Below are positions 26,394 through 35,474 of a stretch of 64,000 bases of DNA, piece after piece. Made by a program: the position numbers and the translations under genes. Every line of letters starts with the position of its first letter. Position 1 is the stretch's first letter. Source of the DNA: Melioribacteraceae bacterium (lineage in GTDB: Bacteria; Bacteroidota; Ignavibacteria; Ignavibacteriales; Melioribacteraceae); the NCBI GenBank assembly GCA_011525875.1, contig WYBN01000009.1, positions 372,001 to 436,000 of the forward strand, written 5' to 3'. The notes under the pieces are model-generated. The model searched no databases. It saw only the letters and a list, made by a program, of their open reading frames with translations, and was not told where the DNA came from.

Positions 26394-29360
26394 ATGATTA
26401 AAGCTACATCAATAATTTTATTGTTTCTTCATACGGTAATTCTGCCGCAAACGGCGCCGGATGATTTTGGCAAAGCCAAGCATTTATTTAACTCCGGCGA
26501 TTACGCTGCTGCACACATTATTTTTCAAAAACTCTCTTTAGATGTAGATATAGAAAAATACTTGTCATCAACCGCCAAATATTACTCTGCAGAATGTTTG
26601 TTTAACTTGAAACAGATAGACGGGGCAATCTCAGAGTATGAGGAATTTATTTCAATTCACCGGTTCTCTAACTTCAGGGATATAGCGTTGTTTAAACTGG
26701 GAACGATTTATTATGAAAGCCGCCAGTACAGAAAATCACGAGAATCTCTGCTGAAAATTATCCGCGAATATCCTGCCAGCGAGTTTAAAGGCTCCGCTTA
26801 TTATTGGATTGGCAAATGTTTTACAGCCGAGGACAGATTCGGCGAAGCCGAAGAATTTCTAAAAGAAGCTATATCCGACCAAACAAATAAATATATTGAT
26901 CATACTCTTTATGCGCTCGGTAATCTATACGAAGAAATCAGCCGCTGCGATGAAGCAATTGTTCATTTCGATGAACTTCTTGCTTATTATAAAGAGAGCA
27001 GCCTTATCCCATACGCACAGTTACGAATTGGAGTCTGCTATTTCAAGCTCGGCGAATATGACAAAGCTGTGCTTGAATTGTCCGATCCGGCGATTAATGA
27101 ACTGCCGGGTAATTTAAGGAATGAAGCAAATTACATTCTTGCAAATTCTTTTTTGAGATTGAAAGAATACAAGAACGCCTCCGATACTTATAAAAAATTA
27201 CTCGATGAATATCCTGACGAAAAAATTGCGCGAGAAGTAGAATACGGGTTAGCCTGGATAAGCTTCCAAATGAGAGAATACGAAGATGCATTTAATACTT
27301 TTAACAAGCTTTCGAACAGCGGAAGAGATTCAATTGCGGTAAATTCATTTTACTGGAAAGCTGAATCGAAAAGGTATTTAGGCGATACGGAAGAAGCGGC
27401 TAAACTTTATACCACCTTTCTTGAAGTATATCCTCAAAGCAAACTTGTACCTTCGGTAAAATATAATCTCGGAGTAATTGATTTCAGCGCAAAAAGGTTT
27501 GCCGAATCGGAAAGAAATTTAATTGCCGCTCTATCATCGGAAAACAAGGATGTGCTTGGGAAGGCTAATACGCTCTTAGGTGAATTAGCTCTAAATAAGA
27601 AAGATTTTGAAACTGCACGAATGTATTTTACCGGTGCAATAAGAATTTCTTTTCTTGATGATGTTATTGCAAACAGAGCCATTCTTGGATTGGGTGTTGC
27701 CGAGTTCTCATTGAATAATTTCGACGAAGCCATAAACAATCTGATGGATCTGTCGGTGCGCCACCAAAGATTTGAAACAGTTAAAGTGAATTTTTATCTG
27801 GCAGAATCTTACTTCGCTAAAAAGAATTATGATAACGCTTTGCGGTTCTATTCGAGGGTGAACACCGAAGAAGAACCGTTAAAAAGATTGACGCTTTACG
27901 GCAGGGCTTATTCGTACTTTAATTTGAAAGATTTTCCTAACTCACTTTTCTATTTTAAAGAGTATGTTAAAATATATCCCAACGATGAAAACTATTCTGA
28001 GTGCCGGCTGCGCCTTGCCGACAGCTACTACGGGATTAAGGATTTTGAGAGCGCAAGCCGGATTTACGGGGAAGTATTTACCAAAGATCCCCGGGTTTTA
28101 AATAATGACTTTGCCTATTATCAATACGGTCAGTCTTTGTTCAAAGCCGGAAAATCGAGAGAGGCAATTGAAAAGTTTGAAACTCTTCAGAAAAAATTCC
28201 GTCAATCGCGCTATGCTGATAATTCTCAGTATTTGATCGGATGGATCTATTTTCAGCAGAGCAACTTTTACGAAGCAATCAAAAATTATAAAGAAATATT
28301 TGCAAGATACCCGCGTTCTGCAATTAAGCCCGTGGCAATATATTCGATCGGCGATTCTTATTATAATCTCGGAGAATATGATTCTGCATTGATTTATTAT
28401 GGGAAGTTGATTAATCAGTTCCCTAACACTCAGTATGTTATTGATGCAATTAACGGAATTCAATATTCTTATCTTGCCAAAGACGAGCCTGATAAAGCAG
28501 TGAAAGTTATTGATGAATATGTCAAAAAAAATCCTTCGGCAAAGATCAGCGAAGAAATATTTTTAAAGAAAGGCGAGACGTATTATAGTTTGGGACGTTA
28601 CTCCGAGGCTCGAAACGGTTACCTCGAATTTATAGAGAAGTTCCCTAAAAGCGGTTTTCTGCCTGAAGCATATTACTGGGTAGGAAAGAGCGCATCAATT
28701 ACGGGCAACGATGAAGAAGCCACGGGATATTTTCAATTTGTAATTGATCGTTATCTTAAATCTAAATACGGCATTGACGCAGTTCTTGAATACGGGAAAA
28801 TTTTATTTAAACAGAAAGATTTACAAAAAGCTCACGATGTTTATAAAACGGTTATTCCAAAAGTTCCGGATGATAAACGCGTGCCCGAAATTATTTTTGA
28901 AAAAGCGCTTGTCGAGATTGAATTGAATAATATATCCGCGGCTTATCAATCCTTTAATGAGCTTATTAATTATTATGACGGCACAATATTCGGAGCAAAA
29001 GCTAAAATAGAGTTAGCAATACTCGAGATGGCAAGATTGCAATACGATAATGCTGTCAGCCTTCTAAGGGAATTAGGCGAACGAAGGACAGATGATATCG
29101 GAGCTCAGTCGCAATATCTGATAGGTGCAGCATTCTATGAGCAGGCAAAATATAATGAAGCAATTCTGGCTCTGGTTCGTGTGAGGTCGGTGTTTTCCGA
29201 CTATGAACCGTGGTATTCGAGAGCTTTGTTGAAACTCGGCGACTGTTATGTGAAATTGAATGATAAAAGAAATGCAAGGGATATGTACCGTGCAGTTCTA
29301 AACAAGCATTCTCGCAACGAGTTAGGCGCCGAAGCAAGGGAGAAGTTAAATAAACTATGA
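26394..29360 (+). CDS. Large TPR-repeat protein (YbgF/BamD-like), secreted
   Basis: 988 residues. A signal peptide (about 1-19) is followed by some two dozen TPR units over the full length, for example AKHLFNSGDYAAAHIIFQKL, YFKLGEYDKAVLELS, IGWIYFQQSNFYEAIKNYKEIFARYPRS and YYSLGRYSEARNGYLEFIEKFP. The unit style, ending in 'F/YP', matches the TolA-binding YbgF/BamD group of envelope TPRs. It is likely periplasmic or attached to the outer membrane and serves as a scaffold. The 3' end overlaps the beta-barrel gene by 4 bp, and the cluster goes on with HU-SPOR, ExbB, ExbD and TonB genes, which suggests it belongs to a Tol/Ton-like trans-envelope complex. Confidence 0.85.
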   Translation: MIKATSIILLFLHTVILPQTAPDDFGKAKHLFNSGDYAAAHIIFQKLSLDVDIEKYLSSTAKYYSAECLFNLKQIDGAISEYEEFISIHRFSNFRDIALFKLGTIYYESRQYRKSRESLLKIIREYPASEFKGSAYYWIGKCFTAEDRFGEAEEFLKEAISDQTNKYIDHTLYALGNLYEEISRCDEAIVHFDELLAYYKESSLIPYAQLRIGVCYFKLGEYDKAVLELSDPAINELPGNLRNEANYILANSFLRLKEYKNASDTYKKLLDEYPDEKIAREVEYGLAWISFQMREYEDAFNTFNKLSNSGRDSIAVNSFYWKAESKRYLGDTEEAAKLYTTFLEVYPQSKLVPSVKYNLGVIDFSAKRFAESERNLIAALSSENKDVLGKANTLLGELALNKKDFETARMYFTGAIRISFLDDVIANRAILGLGVAEFSLNNFDEAINNLMDLSVRHQRFETVKVNFYLAESYFAKKNYDNALRFYSRVNTEEEPLKRLTLYGRAYSYFNLKDFPNSLFYFKEYVKIYPNDENYSECRLRLADSYYGIKDFESASRIYGEVFTKDPRVLNNDFAYYQYGQSLFKAGKSREAIEKFETLQKKFRQSRYADNSQYLIGWIYFQQSNFYEAIKNYKEIFARYPRSAIKPVAIYSIGDSYYNLGEYDSALIYYGKLINQFPNTQYVIDAINGIQYSYLAKDEPDKAVKVIDEYVKKNPSAKISEEIFLKKGETYYSLGRYSEARNGYLEFIEKFPKSGFLPEAYYWVGKSASITGNDEEATGYFQFVIDRYLKSKYGIDAVLEYGKILFKQKDLQKAHDVYKTVIPKVPDDKRVPEIIFEKALVEIELNNISAAYQSFNELINYYDGTIFGAKAKIELAILEMARLQYDNAVSLLRELGERRTDDIGAQSQYLIGAAFYEQAKYNEAILALVRVRSVFSDYEPWYSRALLKLGDCYVKLNDKRNARDMYRAVLNKHSRNELGAEAREKLNKL

Positions 29361-30946
29361 AAAAAATAATCGCGGTAATATTACTTTTTTCCTCTGCTGT
29401 TTTTGCTCAAAGGGAAAACGCAGGGCAAAGTATTGAGCTGCCGGATTTTGTAATTACGGGCACGCAATCTGTCGTTATTCCTGAAATGGAAAAAAAGAAA
29501 CCTCCGGTGCTATCGATTATGTCGGATGATTTTTTTAGGCCGGTTTTTTCATCCGAGCAGATTAATTTGAATACATCTTCAAATCCGGTGCGCCGCGAAG
29601 TTGATCTTTTCGAAAGCGCTGTCTCAAATGCCGGGTTGTTAATTCTCGGTGCTGGGTTATTCACTTTGCCTACCGGCGATTTTTATTTTAATCAAGGATT
29701 CAATAATGCGCTGATTCGCTCTCATGTCTGGGGATCAAAAATTATAGATTACGAAGAATACTCGGGGGATAATGAATCCGGTATCTCGGGTTCAGCCGAT
29801 TTTTTCCTCAGCAGCAAATCAAATTTTTTGCCCGGAATGAAAATTTCAGTCAACGGTAATTACTCGCGCGATTCATATTACTTCTTTGCCTCGGATACTC
29901 CTTGGTTGAAAAGAGAAACTGAATTGACTACTGCCGGCTTTGAATTAAGCAGCAGGCACGACAATTCTTTGAAATATGGGATAATAGGCAAGGGTGATTT
30001 TTTCAACATTAAGAATAATATTTTCAAAGAGAATAAATACAACGGGAAAGCTTTCTTGAATATGTATTTTTCAAAATTTGGAGTGGGAGCGGATATTAAT
30101 ATTCTTAATCAAAAGCTGTTCAAATCCACCGGCAGCAGTAGTTATACATTTTATGATACAGATGCATATTTTTTATTCGATGCATCAAACTCATTTTTGA
30201 TTAAATTCGGCATTAATTACTCTAAGCTCGATACAATCTCAAAAATATCTCCACAAGTGAACGCAGCTGTAAAACTCGAGAAAAACCTTTCTTTCTTCGG
30301 TGAGTACAAACCTTATTCAGAGTTTATGACCGCGCAAGATTTGCTCAGGGAAAATAGGTATCTCAGCGAAAACGGAGCCGAAAACATTTTAATTAGAAAT
30401 AAAAATGTTTCCAAATTTATCATCAAATATGAGCATGAAAGATTTCTCGGGATTGATTTGGGGATAAGTTTTTCTACAATAGATAATCTGCCGTTTTTCA
30501 GCGACGATATTTCCAGAGGAAAATTTGAAATTAATTTGGCTGACGATGTTAAAGATTTCAAAGCTTTCCTCAAATTGGATTTTCACGGCGGACCTCTGGG
30601 AGATTTTTACGGAAATGTCTCCTATAATTACTTGAAAGACTCTGACGGAATGGAAATTCCTTATAACAGTCCTTTTCATATTTCCGCGCTTTATGGATTT
30701 GATTTATCAAGCGGGATTAATTTATCGGCAAGATTGAATTATTTTTCAAGCTCGTATTCTGATTATAAAAATGAAAAAAATATTCCTTCGTATATTGATT
30801 TATCGTTTTATCTTAAGTATAATTTATTTGGCGGACTTATTATAACTGGAGCGATAGAAAATATTCTGAACAAGGACAATTTTATTTATAAAGGATATAA
30901 AGAAAAACCCTTCGATATCATCGGAGGAATAGAATATAGATGGTAG
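29357..30946 (+). CDS. Plugless TonB-receptor-like outer-membrane beta-barrel
   Basis: 529 residues. A signal peptide (1-17, ending VFAQ) is followed by IELPDFVITGTQSVVIPE, which resembles the TonB box/plug opening of TonB-dependent receptors (xxVVVTGT). The region that should hold a ~120-residue plug is only about 60 residues long and lacks plug motifs. The rest is barrel-like, with a receptor-type ending LNKDNFIYKGYKEKPFDIIGGIEYRW. I infer an outer-membrane barrel that touches TonB without a normal plug. It overlaps the TPR gene by 4 bp and is followed by HU-SPOR, ExbB, ExbD and TonB genes. A fully new barrel family is possible. Confidence 0.7.
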   Translation: MKKIIAVILLFSSAVFAQRENAGQSIELPDFVITGTQSVVIPEMEKKKPPVLSIMSDDFFRPVFSSEQINLNTSSNPVRREVDLFESAVSNAGLLILGAGLFTLPTGDFYFNQGFNNALIRSHVWGSKIIDYEEYSGDNESGISGSADFFLSSKSNFLPGMKISVNGNYSRDSYYFFASDTPWLKRETELTTAGFELSSRHDNSLKYGIIGKGDFFNIKNNIFKENKYNGKAFLNMYFSKFGVGADINILNQKLFKSTGSSSYTFYDTDAYFLFDASNSFLIKFGINYSKLDTISKISPQVNAAVKLEKNLSFFGEYKPYSEFMTAQDLLRENRYLSENGAENILIRNKNVSKFIIKYEHERFLGIDLGISFSTIDNLPFFSDDISRGKFEINLADDVKDFKAFLKLDFHGGPLGDFYGNVSYNYLKDSDGMEIPYNSPFHISALYGFDLSSGINLSARLNYFSSSYSDYKNEKNIPSYIDLSFYLKYNLFGGLIITGAIENILNKDNFIYKGYKEKPFDIIGGIEYRW

Positions 30947-30973
30947 CCATAATTAACATATCCGGTATATGCA

Positions 30974-32464
30974 ATGACAAAAGAAATTTTAATTGAAAAT
31001 CTAACGAAACTTATTAACCTAAAAGAGAAAGAAAAAGAAATTGCTCTTTCTATATTACTTAGGGAGATAAGTTCAAAAATTGATTTCAACGACGCATTGC
31101 GGATCAACGAACTCGGCATTTTTCAGTTGAAGAAAGAACCCCTTCCGAGAGAGGAAAGAAAATCTCTTGTAGCTGTCTCAACAAAAGAAAGACGCACCCT
31201 CATCTATTCTCCGCTTTATGAGACTATTCCGGACGAGGTAGATAAACTATTTCAAACATTCCATCTGGATGAATTAGGTATATCGAACGAAGATGACGTG
31301 GAAAAAGCGTTGAGCCTAAGCTTCAATAAACCGCTGATACCTTTAGCTGGATTAACTGAAAAAAGTTCTGTCTCAAGAATTACAAAGACAGGAGAAGAGA
31401 ACCTGCATTTTGAAGAAAAAATTCAGCAGCTTGTTGCAAGCGGAATAATACTTAAGGATTTTGATATTTGGGAATATTACTTGAACTCAGAAGTAAAAAC
31501 TGTTGAAGCAAGTCAGGATGATATAAAAGATTTAGCTTTTGATACTAAGTTGTCGGCAGAAAAAGAACATGCTGAGATTAATGAAGAAGAACCGTCAAAG
31601 GATGAAACCGGAGAGCCTATCGCTGAACAATCTGACGAAGAGATTACTGATGACGAATCACTTCTAAACAAATGGCAGGAATTATCCTTTGAAAACACTG
31701 AAGACTCAGATAGAAAAATACCTCTTGAGGAAGAAACCCAAGAGTCCAGCGAAACCATAACGCCATCCAAACGGAATCTATTTGCAGAGCTGGAAGCATA
31801 CCTAAAGGAAGACGAACACGATGATATAAACAACATTGAAAAAGTCTTTGATGAAAAAGAACCTGAGGCTGTGACTTCTCAAGAAATTTTGCAGGTTGCC
31901 CGGGAAGAAATATCGGCTGAAAAGAAAAAATCATTCTATCAAAATAAATGGTTCTTATCAGCTTCCGGCGCTCTTGTTCTATTTATCATTTTCATTTTAT
32001 TTTTTATTTCCGGCGGGGATGAATCACTAAAAACAGAAAAACCGCCGCCTCTGACAAAAATTGAAATAACGGAAGAGGATATGCCTGCTAGTGAAGAACC
32101 GGTCGCTGAAATCGGATTGACGGGTGATGAGTTAAATAAGCGGAATGGGAACGAAACAAAGCCGGAATTAAAGACGGAAAATGCAACGTCTTTTGCCTCA
32201 GGTATGTATAGAAAAATTTCCACTGAAACACAGATTACCAATCAAGTGTTTTTTGACGGGACTTCATATACGGTGCAGGTTTCATCCTGGCGCAATGCTC
32301 AGATTGCCGAACGCGAAGTAAACAGACTGCGGGCAATGGGTTTTGATGCTTTCATCTATCAAGTTTTTTTAGAAGCTAAAGCCAGTTCATGGAACCGCGT
32401 GCGTATCGGTTATTTTAAAACTGTAGAGGAAGCGGAAGATTTTCTTATCAAGAATAAATTTTAA
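30974..32464 (+). CDS. HU-like domain / transmembrane / SPOR domain protein
   Basis: 496 residues. The N-terminal ~80 residues resemble the HU/IHF-like 'CCDC81-type' domain of Bacteroidetes: helices, then INELGIFQLKK...KERRTLIYSP (compare the GxFxxxxR arm and beta-strands of HU). An acidic, disordered stretch (about 165-320) leads to one membrane helix (about 325-348, WFLSASGALVLFIIFILFFIS). A Pro/Glu-rich periplasmic linker follows, then a SPOR domain (about 426-496, YTVQVSSWRNAQIAEREVNRLRAMGF) that would bind denuded peptidoglycan. The protein could link the cytoplasm, perhaps DNA, to the cell wall. It lies 18 bases upstream of exbB in the Ton-like cluster. Confidence 0.8.
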   Translation: MTKEILIENLTKLINLKEKEKEIALSILLREISSKIDFNDALRINELGIFQLKKEPLPREERKSLVAVSTKERRTLIYSPLYETIPDEVDKLFQTFHLDELGISNEDDVEKALSLSFNKPLIPLAGLTEKSSVSRITKTGEENLHFEEKIQQLVASGIILKDFDIWEYYLNSEVKTVEASQDDIKDLAFDTKLSAEKEHAEINEEEPSKDETGEPIAEQSDEEITDDESLLNKWQELSFENTEDSDRKIPLEEETQESSETITPSKRNLFAELEAYLKEDEHDDINNIEKVFDEKEPEAVTSQEILQVAREEISAEKKKSFYQNKWFLSASGALVLFIIFILFFISGGDESLKTEKPPPLTKIEITEEDMPASEEPVAEIGLTGDELNKRNGNETKPELKTENATSFASGMYRKISTETQITNQVFFDGTSYTVQVSSWRNAQIAEREVNRLRAMGFDAFIYQVFLEAKASSWNRVRIGYFKTVEEAEDFLIKNKF

Positions 32465-32481
32465 TTTATATAGGGAGTAAT

Positions 32482-33102
32482 ATGAGCCTTTTCTCAATAA
32501 TAGTTAAAGGCGGATGGCTGCTCATACCGCTGCTAATTTCATCTGTAATAGCTGTGGCAATAATTGTTGACCGCTACTTAGTCATTAAAAATTCTAGACT
32601 GAATGTTCCTACTTTTCTTGTAAAAATAAGAGCATATCTGAAAAAGAAGGATATTAAAGGTGCAGTAGATTTTTGTATAGAAGATAAATCACCAGCGGCA
32701 AATATTATTAAGAAGGGATTGAAAAAGTATCATCTGGGTCACGAAAGAGTTCGCGAAGCTATTGAAAACGCCGGGAAACAAGAGATCAACAAACTGGAAA
32801 AAGGATTATCTGTTCTTGCAACCATTTCTGGCATCGCTCCTTTGCTCGGATTTCTCGGCACGGTAACGGGAATGATTTCCGCATTTATGAAAATTGAAGA
32901 CCTTCAGGGTGCGGCTAACCCGAGCGATCTTGCCGGCGGTATCTGGGAAGCCTTGATTACTACCGCTGTCGGTTTGGGAATTGGAATTATTGCCCTGACA
33001 TTTTATAATTATTTAACCTCGGCAATTAACAAATTGGTTCTGGATATGGAAGTGATAAGTAATGATGTTGTTGATATAATTGAAGATGCCGGCAGTGAAT
33101 AA
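32482..33102 (+). CDS. MotA/TolQ/ExbB proton channel family protein
   Basis: 206 residues with three membrane segments: about 10-32 (GGWLLIPLLISSVIAVAIIV), and a C-terminal pair around 115-135 and 153-180. The signature LATISGIAPLLGFLGTVTGMISAFMKI matches the ExbB/TolQ family, including the conserved Pro and Gly-Thr-Val residues of the pore. It forms the inner-membrane proton channel that energises TonB or TolA together with ExbD/TolR. GGGAG lies before the ATG. It is followed by exbD after 8 bases, and the pair clearly belongs to the upstream TPR-barrel-SPOR genes. Confidence 0.92.
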   Translation: MSLFSIIVKGGWLLIPLLISSVIAVAIIVDRYLVIKNSRLNVPTFLVKIRAYLKKKDIKGAVDFCIEDKSPAANIIKKGLKKYHLGHERVREAIENAGKQEINKLEKGLSVLATISGIAPLLGFLGTVTGMISAFMKIEDLQGAANPSDLAGGIWEALITTAVGLGIGIIALTFYNYLTSAINKLVLDMEVISNDVVDIIEDAGSE

Positions 33103-33110
33103 TTTAATCA

Positions 33111-33536
33111 GTGAAAAAGGAAATTGAGAGAATGAAATTTGAAATGTCGAATAAACCGCTAAGCATGTTCAGCTTTTCGTCTCTGACGGATATCGTAATG
33201 CTGCTGCTGATTTTCTTTCTTTTAACCTCTCAGTTTGTAATTCAGACCGGGGTTAAAGTGAAATTACCCGGAGCTAAAAACAACGAGCAGACATCACCGA
33301 CACGCTTTGTCGTTACTTTAACTCAAGACTCAAGAGTATTTCTGGGCACATCTGAGGTCGGGCTGGAGGCTCTTGCAGCCAAATTAAGCGAGATATACGG
33401 ACAAAAACCCGAATCCAATTTATTAATCCGGGCAGATAAAAATGTTTCTATCGACCTTGTCATTAAAGTCATTGATGCTGCTAAAGGGATTGGCATTGAT
33501 AAATTTACTATTGAAACGGAAAAAGAATCGTTCTGA
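33111..33536 (+). CDS. ExbD/TolR family biopolymer transport protein
   Basis: 141 residues if the GTG at 33111 is used. ATGs at 33132 and 33144 are alternative starts, and the one at 33132 has AAGGAA about 11 bases upstream. One membrane helix carries the essential aspartate (D27, SSLTDIVMLLLIFFLLTSQF). The periplasmic part ends in the ExbD-like fold (LLIRADKNVSIDLVIKVIDAAKGIGIDKFTIETE). It works with ExbB as the proton-driven motor at the inner membrane. Its stop overlaps the TonB start by 3 bases. Confidence 0.9.
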   Translation: MKKEIERMKFEMSNKPLSMFSFSSLTDIVMLLLIFFLLTSQFVIQTGVKVKLPGAKNNEQTSPTRFVVTLTQDSRVFLGTSEVGLEALAAKLSEIYGQKPESNLLIRADKNVSIDLVIKVIDAAKGIGIDKFTIETEKESF

Positions 33537-34219
33537 TGAATAAACGAAGAACACATAACATCTCCTATTTAATTTCGATTTTTTCGCATATTGCGCTGTT
33601 ATTTATTTTTATGGCATTTACTTTTACAATCGAACACAGCGAAGACGATATGGTTGAAATAGGATTCGGTACGTTCGGAAGGCTAAGTTCATCAGGCGCA
33701 ATTGGAGAAAGAAAAGAAAACAATGAGAGTAAGACCGCTGTAAAAAAAGAACAGACTAATCAAAATGAAAGAGTTGAAATTCCGAAAGCCGTTAATGTTG
33801 ATGAATCAAATACTGCCGCCGCAGAAAAATTAAAAAAGGAAGAAAAAAATCCGCCGGAAGAAGTTAAACCTTTGGTTTCGGAAAATAAAAATGCTGACGA
33901 CGGGAGAGAATTAAGCGGCGACGGTTCGGGCAAATTCGGCTTCGATATTGACTTTGGAGGAAAGGGAATAAGAAAAATTTACAGCTATAATATACCTAAA
34001 TACCCCGAAGGTGTCTCAAAGGAAATTGACGTGAAGCTTAGATTCACTATTTTGGCTGACGGAACGGTCGGAAGAATATTTCCACTTATAAAAGCTGATG
34101 CGAGACTCGAAACTGCGGCAATCAATTCATTAAGACAATGGCGCTTCGAACCTCTCCCGTCTGCACAGAAGCAAGCTGAGCAGACGGCGATGATTATCTT
34201 TCCGTTCCGTTTGGAATAG
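33536..34219 (+). CDS. TonB family protein
   Basis: 227 residues. The N terminus has one membrane anchor (about 10-30, ISYLISIFSHIALLFIFMAFTF) with the family SxxxH motif (SHIALL). A charged linker (about 55-125, rich in Lys, Glu and Pro) spans the periplasm. The C-terminal domain (about 150-227) matches TonB: YPEGVSKEIDVKLRFTILADGTVGRIFPLIKADARLETAAINSLRQWRFEP. It transmits the energy of ExbBD to outer-membrane partners, presumably the barrel encoded upstream. The start overlaps exbD. The 3' end overlaps the convergent membrane-protein gene by 26 bp. Confidence 0.9.
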   Translation: MNKRRTHNISYLISIFSHIALLFIFMAFTFTIEHSEDDMVEIGFGTFGRLSSSGAIGERKENNESKTAVKKEQTNQNERVEIPKAVNVDESNTAAAEKLKKEEKNPPEEVKPLVSENKNADDGRELSGDGSGKFGFDIDFGGKGIRKIYSYNIPKYPEGVSKEIDVKLRFTILADGTVGRIFPLIKADARLETAAINSLRQWRFEPLPSAQKQAEQTAMIIFPFRLE

Positions 34220-34496
34220 TCTTTTTTATATCTGAATAGTAAAATTTGTAGAAGAAGTATTCAAGCAGGGTTAATAATAATAAAGAAACAGTATCCCTGT
34301 CCACAAATTTCCCGAATCCTTCAGGTTCAAGAAAAACTTTGACAATTAATGTAGATATTGGCCATCCCACTGAAAATATTAGAGTGATAAAAGCAACATT
34401 TATCGCCGCTGAACTAAATGACTCTGTTTTAAGTTTTTTATAAAATATATAACCCGCAAAAATAATATGGGCGGCGAATATGAAAACAATAACCAT
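34194..34496 (-). CDS. Small membrane protein, unknown function
   Basis: 100 residues with three predicted membrane helices (about 3-19, 32-54 and 68-86). I recognise no family. The ATG at 34496 overlaps the stop of the 171-residue membrane-protein gene by one base, so it is probably co-translated as the last gene of a four-gene minus-strand unit. Its C-terminal 8 codons overlap the convergent TonB gene by 26 bp, and the highly charged tail IKKTIPNGTER may result from that overlap. Confidence 0.6.
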   Translation of the reverse strand: MVIVFIFAAHIIFAGYIFYKKLKTESFSSAAINVAFITLIFSVGWPISTLIVKVFLEPEGFGKFVDRDTVSLLLLTLLEYFFYKFYYSDIKKTIPNGTER

Positions 34497-35011
34497 TAGT
34501 TATGCCTGCCGCTTTTATTGATACGGGCGTTGATTATTTGAACGCCGACCAGTCCGCCGAGCGAACCAAATATTGAATTTACTGCCAAGTTGTTGAGTAT
34601 AACCGAAAAAGAATATAGCCAGGAAAAGCCGTAGTTTTTTATGTCGTCGTATACATTATTAAGCATCATGTGAATCTGTTCGCGCAGTTCTTCTGATATG
34701 GGGAAGGATGATATCATAGAATGAAGCTCTGGGAAGGCTGAGACTATATCATTCGTTTTTGTTATGAATGTTATCAGCAATTCAAAAATACTTCCAAATA
34801 GTGCGGCATATAAACCGGTGAATAAACCCAACATCAATCCGCGTGATAAAATTATTCGTCCAGTAGAACCTGTTGATTTACGATCAAGCAGAATAGATAA
34901 ATAAGCTGCGGCAGGAATTATTAAACAGCAGGAAAAACTCTTTGCAACCGGAACTATCTGCATTACTCCGGCTCCAAATCCGCAAACGAACGAAGACAAA
35001 TATTTTTTCAA
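34496..35011 (-). CDS. Membrane protein, DUF4199-like
   Basis: 171 residues. Four hydrophobic segments are seen (about 6-28, 31-42, 53-80 and 132-158) with a long polar loop in the middle (SMISSFPISEELREQIHMMLNNVYDDIKNYGF). The layout, with a Gly-rich second half GSLGGLVGVQII, resembles DUF4199 proteins of Bacteroidetes, but the match is weak. It sits between the DUF2085 gene (4 bases upstream) and the 100-residue membrane gene (1-base overlap). Role unknown. Confidence 0.6.
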   Translation of the reverse strand: MKKYLSSFVCGFGAGVMQIVPVAKSFSCCLIIPAAAYLSILLDRKSTGSTGRIILSRGLMLGLFTGLYAALFGSIFELLITFITKTNDIVSAFPELHSMISSFPISEELREQIHMMLNNVYDDIKNYGFSWLYSFSVILNNLAVNSIFGSLGGLVGVQIINARINKSGRHN

Positions 35012-35015
35012 ATTA

Positions 35016-35471
35016 TTATTTCTCCTGCACTGTTCTTAAATCATGAATAAGCGTACTTAAGCCGACTGAAATATATGCAAATAGAATCATACCCCAAAAA
35101 ATACCGCTAAGGAAAGCAATGTTTTTGTTATAGCTGTAAACCGAAAATTTTACGAACACTACATCAGTAAACATTATCAGAGAAGCAAAATAAAATAATT
35201 TTACATCGGGGAGATTAATTTTTCTAAAAAGATTCAACAATGCAGCAGATAGAGCTCCGAAATAAATTCCTAAACATCTGGCGCAGACCAAAGTGGAAAA
35301 CCCTCCATATTCAATAACCTTAGAGGGATTCTGATGACAGACAGCGGAATAAAATCCGCCCGTGAAAAATCTTAAGAATGAAAATACATTTGAAACGTGC
35401 AGCAATAATTCGGAAAATACTCCAGCGAGCCAGAGAAATATGAGAATGAATAATGTGCTTCTTAATAACAT
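35016..35471 (-). CDS. DUF2085 family membrane protein
   Basis: 151 residues. Conserved features of the family are CHQNPSKVIEYGGFSTLVCARCLGIYFGAL (Cys-His-Gln, then CxRCxGIYxG), here at about 45-73, inside three or four membrane helices. The paired cysteines could bind a metal or heme or form a redox site; function is not established for the family. It lies 3 bases downstream of the NHL-repeat gene and 4 bases upstream of the DUF4199-like gene, in one minus-strand unit. Confidence 0.78.
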   Translation of the reverse strand: MLLRSTLFILIFLWLAGVFSELLLHVSNVFSFLRFFTGGFYSAVCHQNPSKVIEYGGFSTLVCARCLGIYFGALSAALLNLFRKINLPDVKLFYFASLIMFTDVVFVKFSVYSYNKNIAFLSGIFWGMILFAYISVGLSTLIHDLRTVQEK

Positions 35472-35474
35472 GTC

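Noticed and set aside
31513..31836. Serine-rich minus-strand frame opposite the HU-SPOR gene
   Set aside because: It is the complement of the Glu/Asp-rich linker of the real gene; low-complexity Ser runs are the expected shadow.
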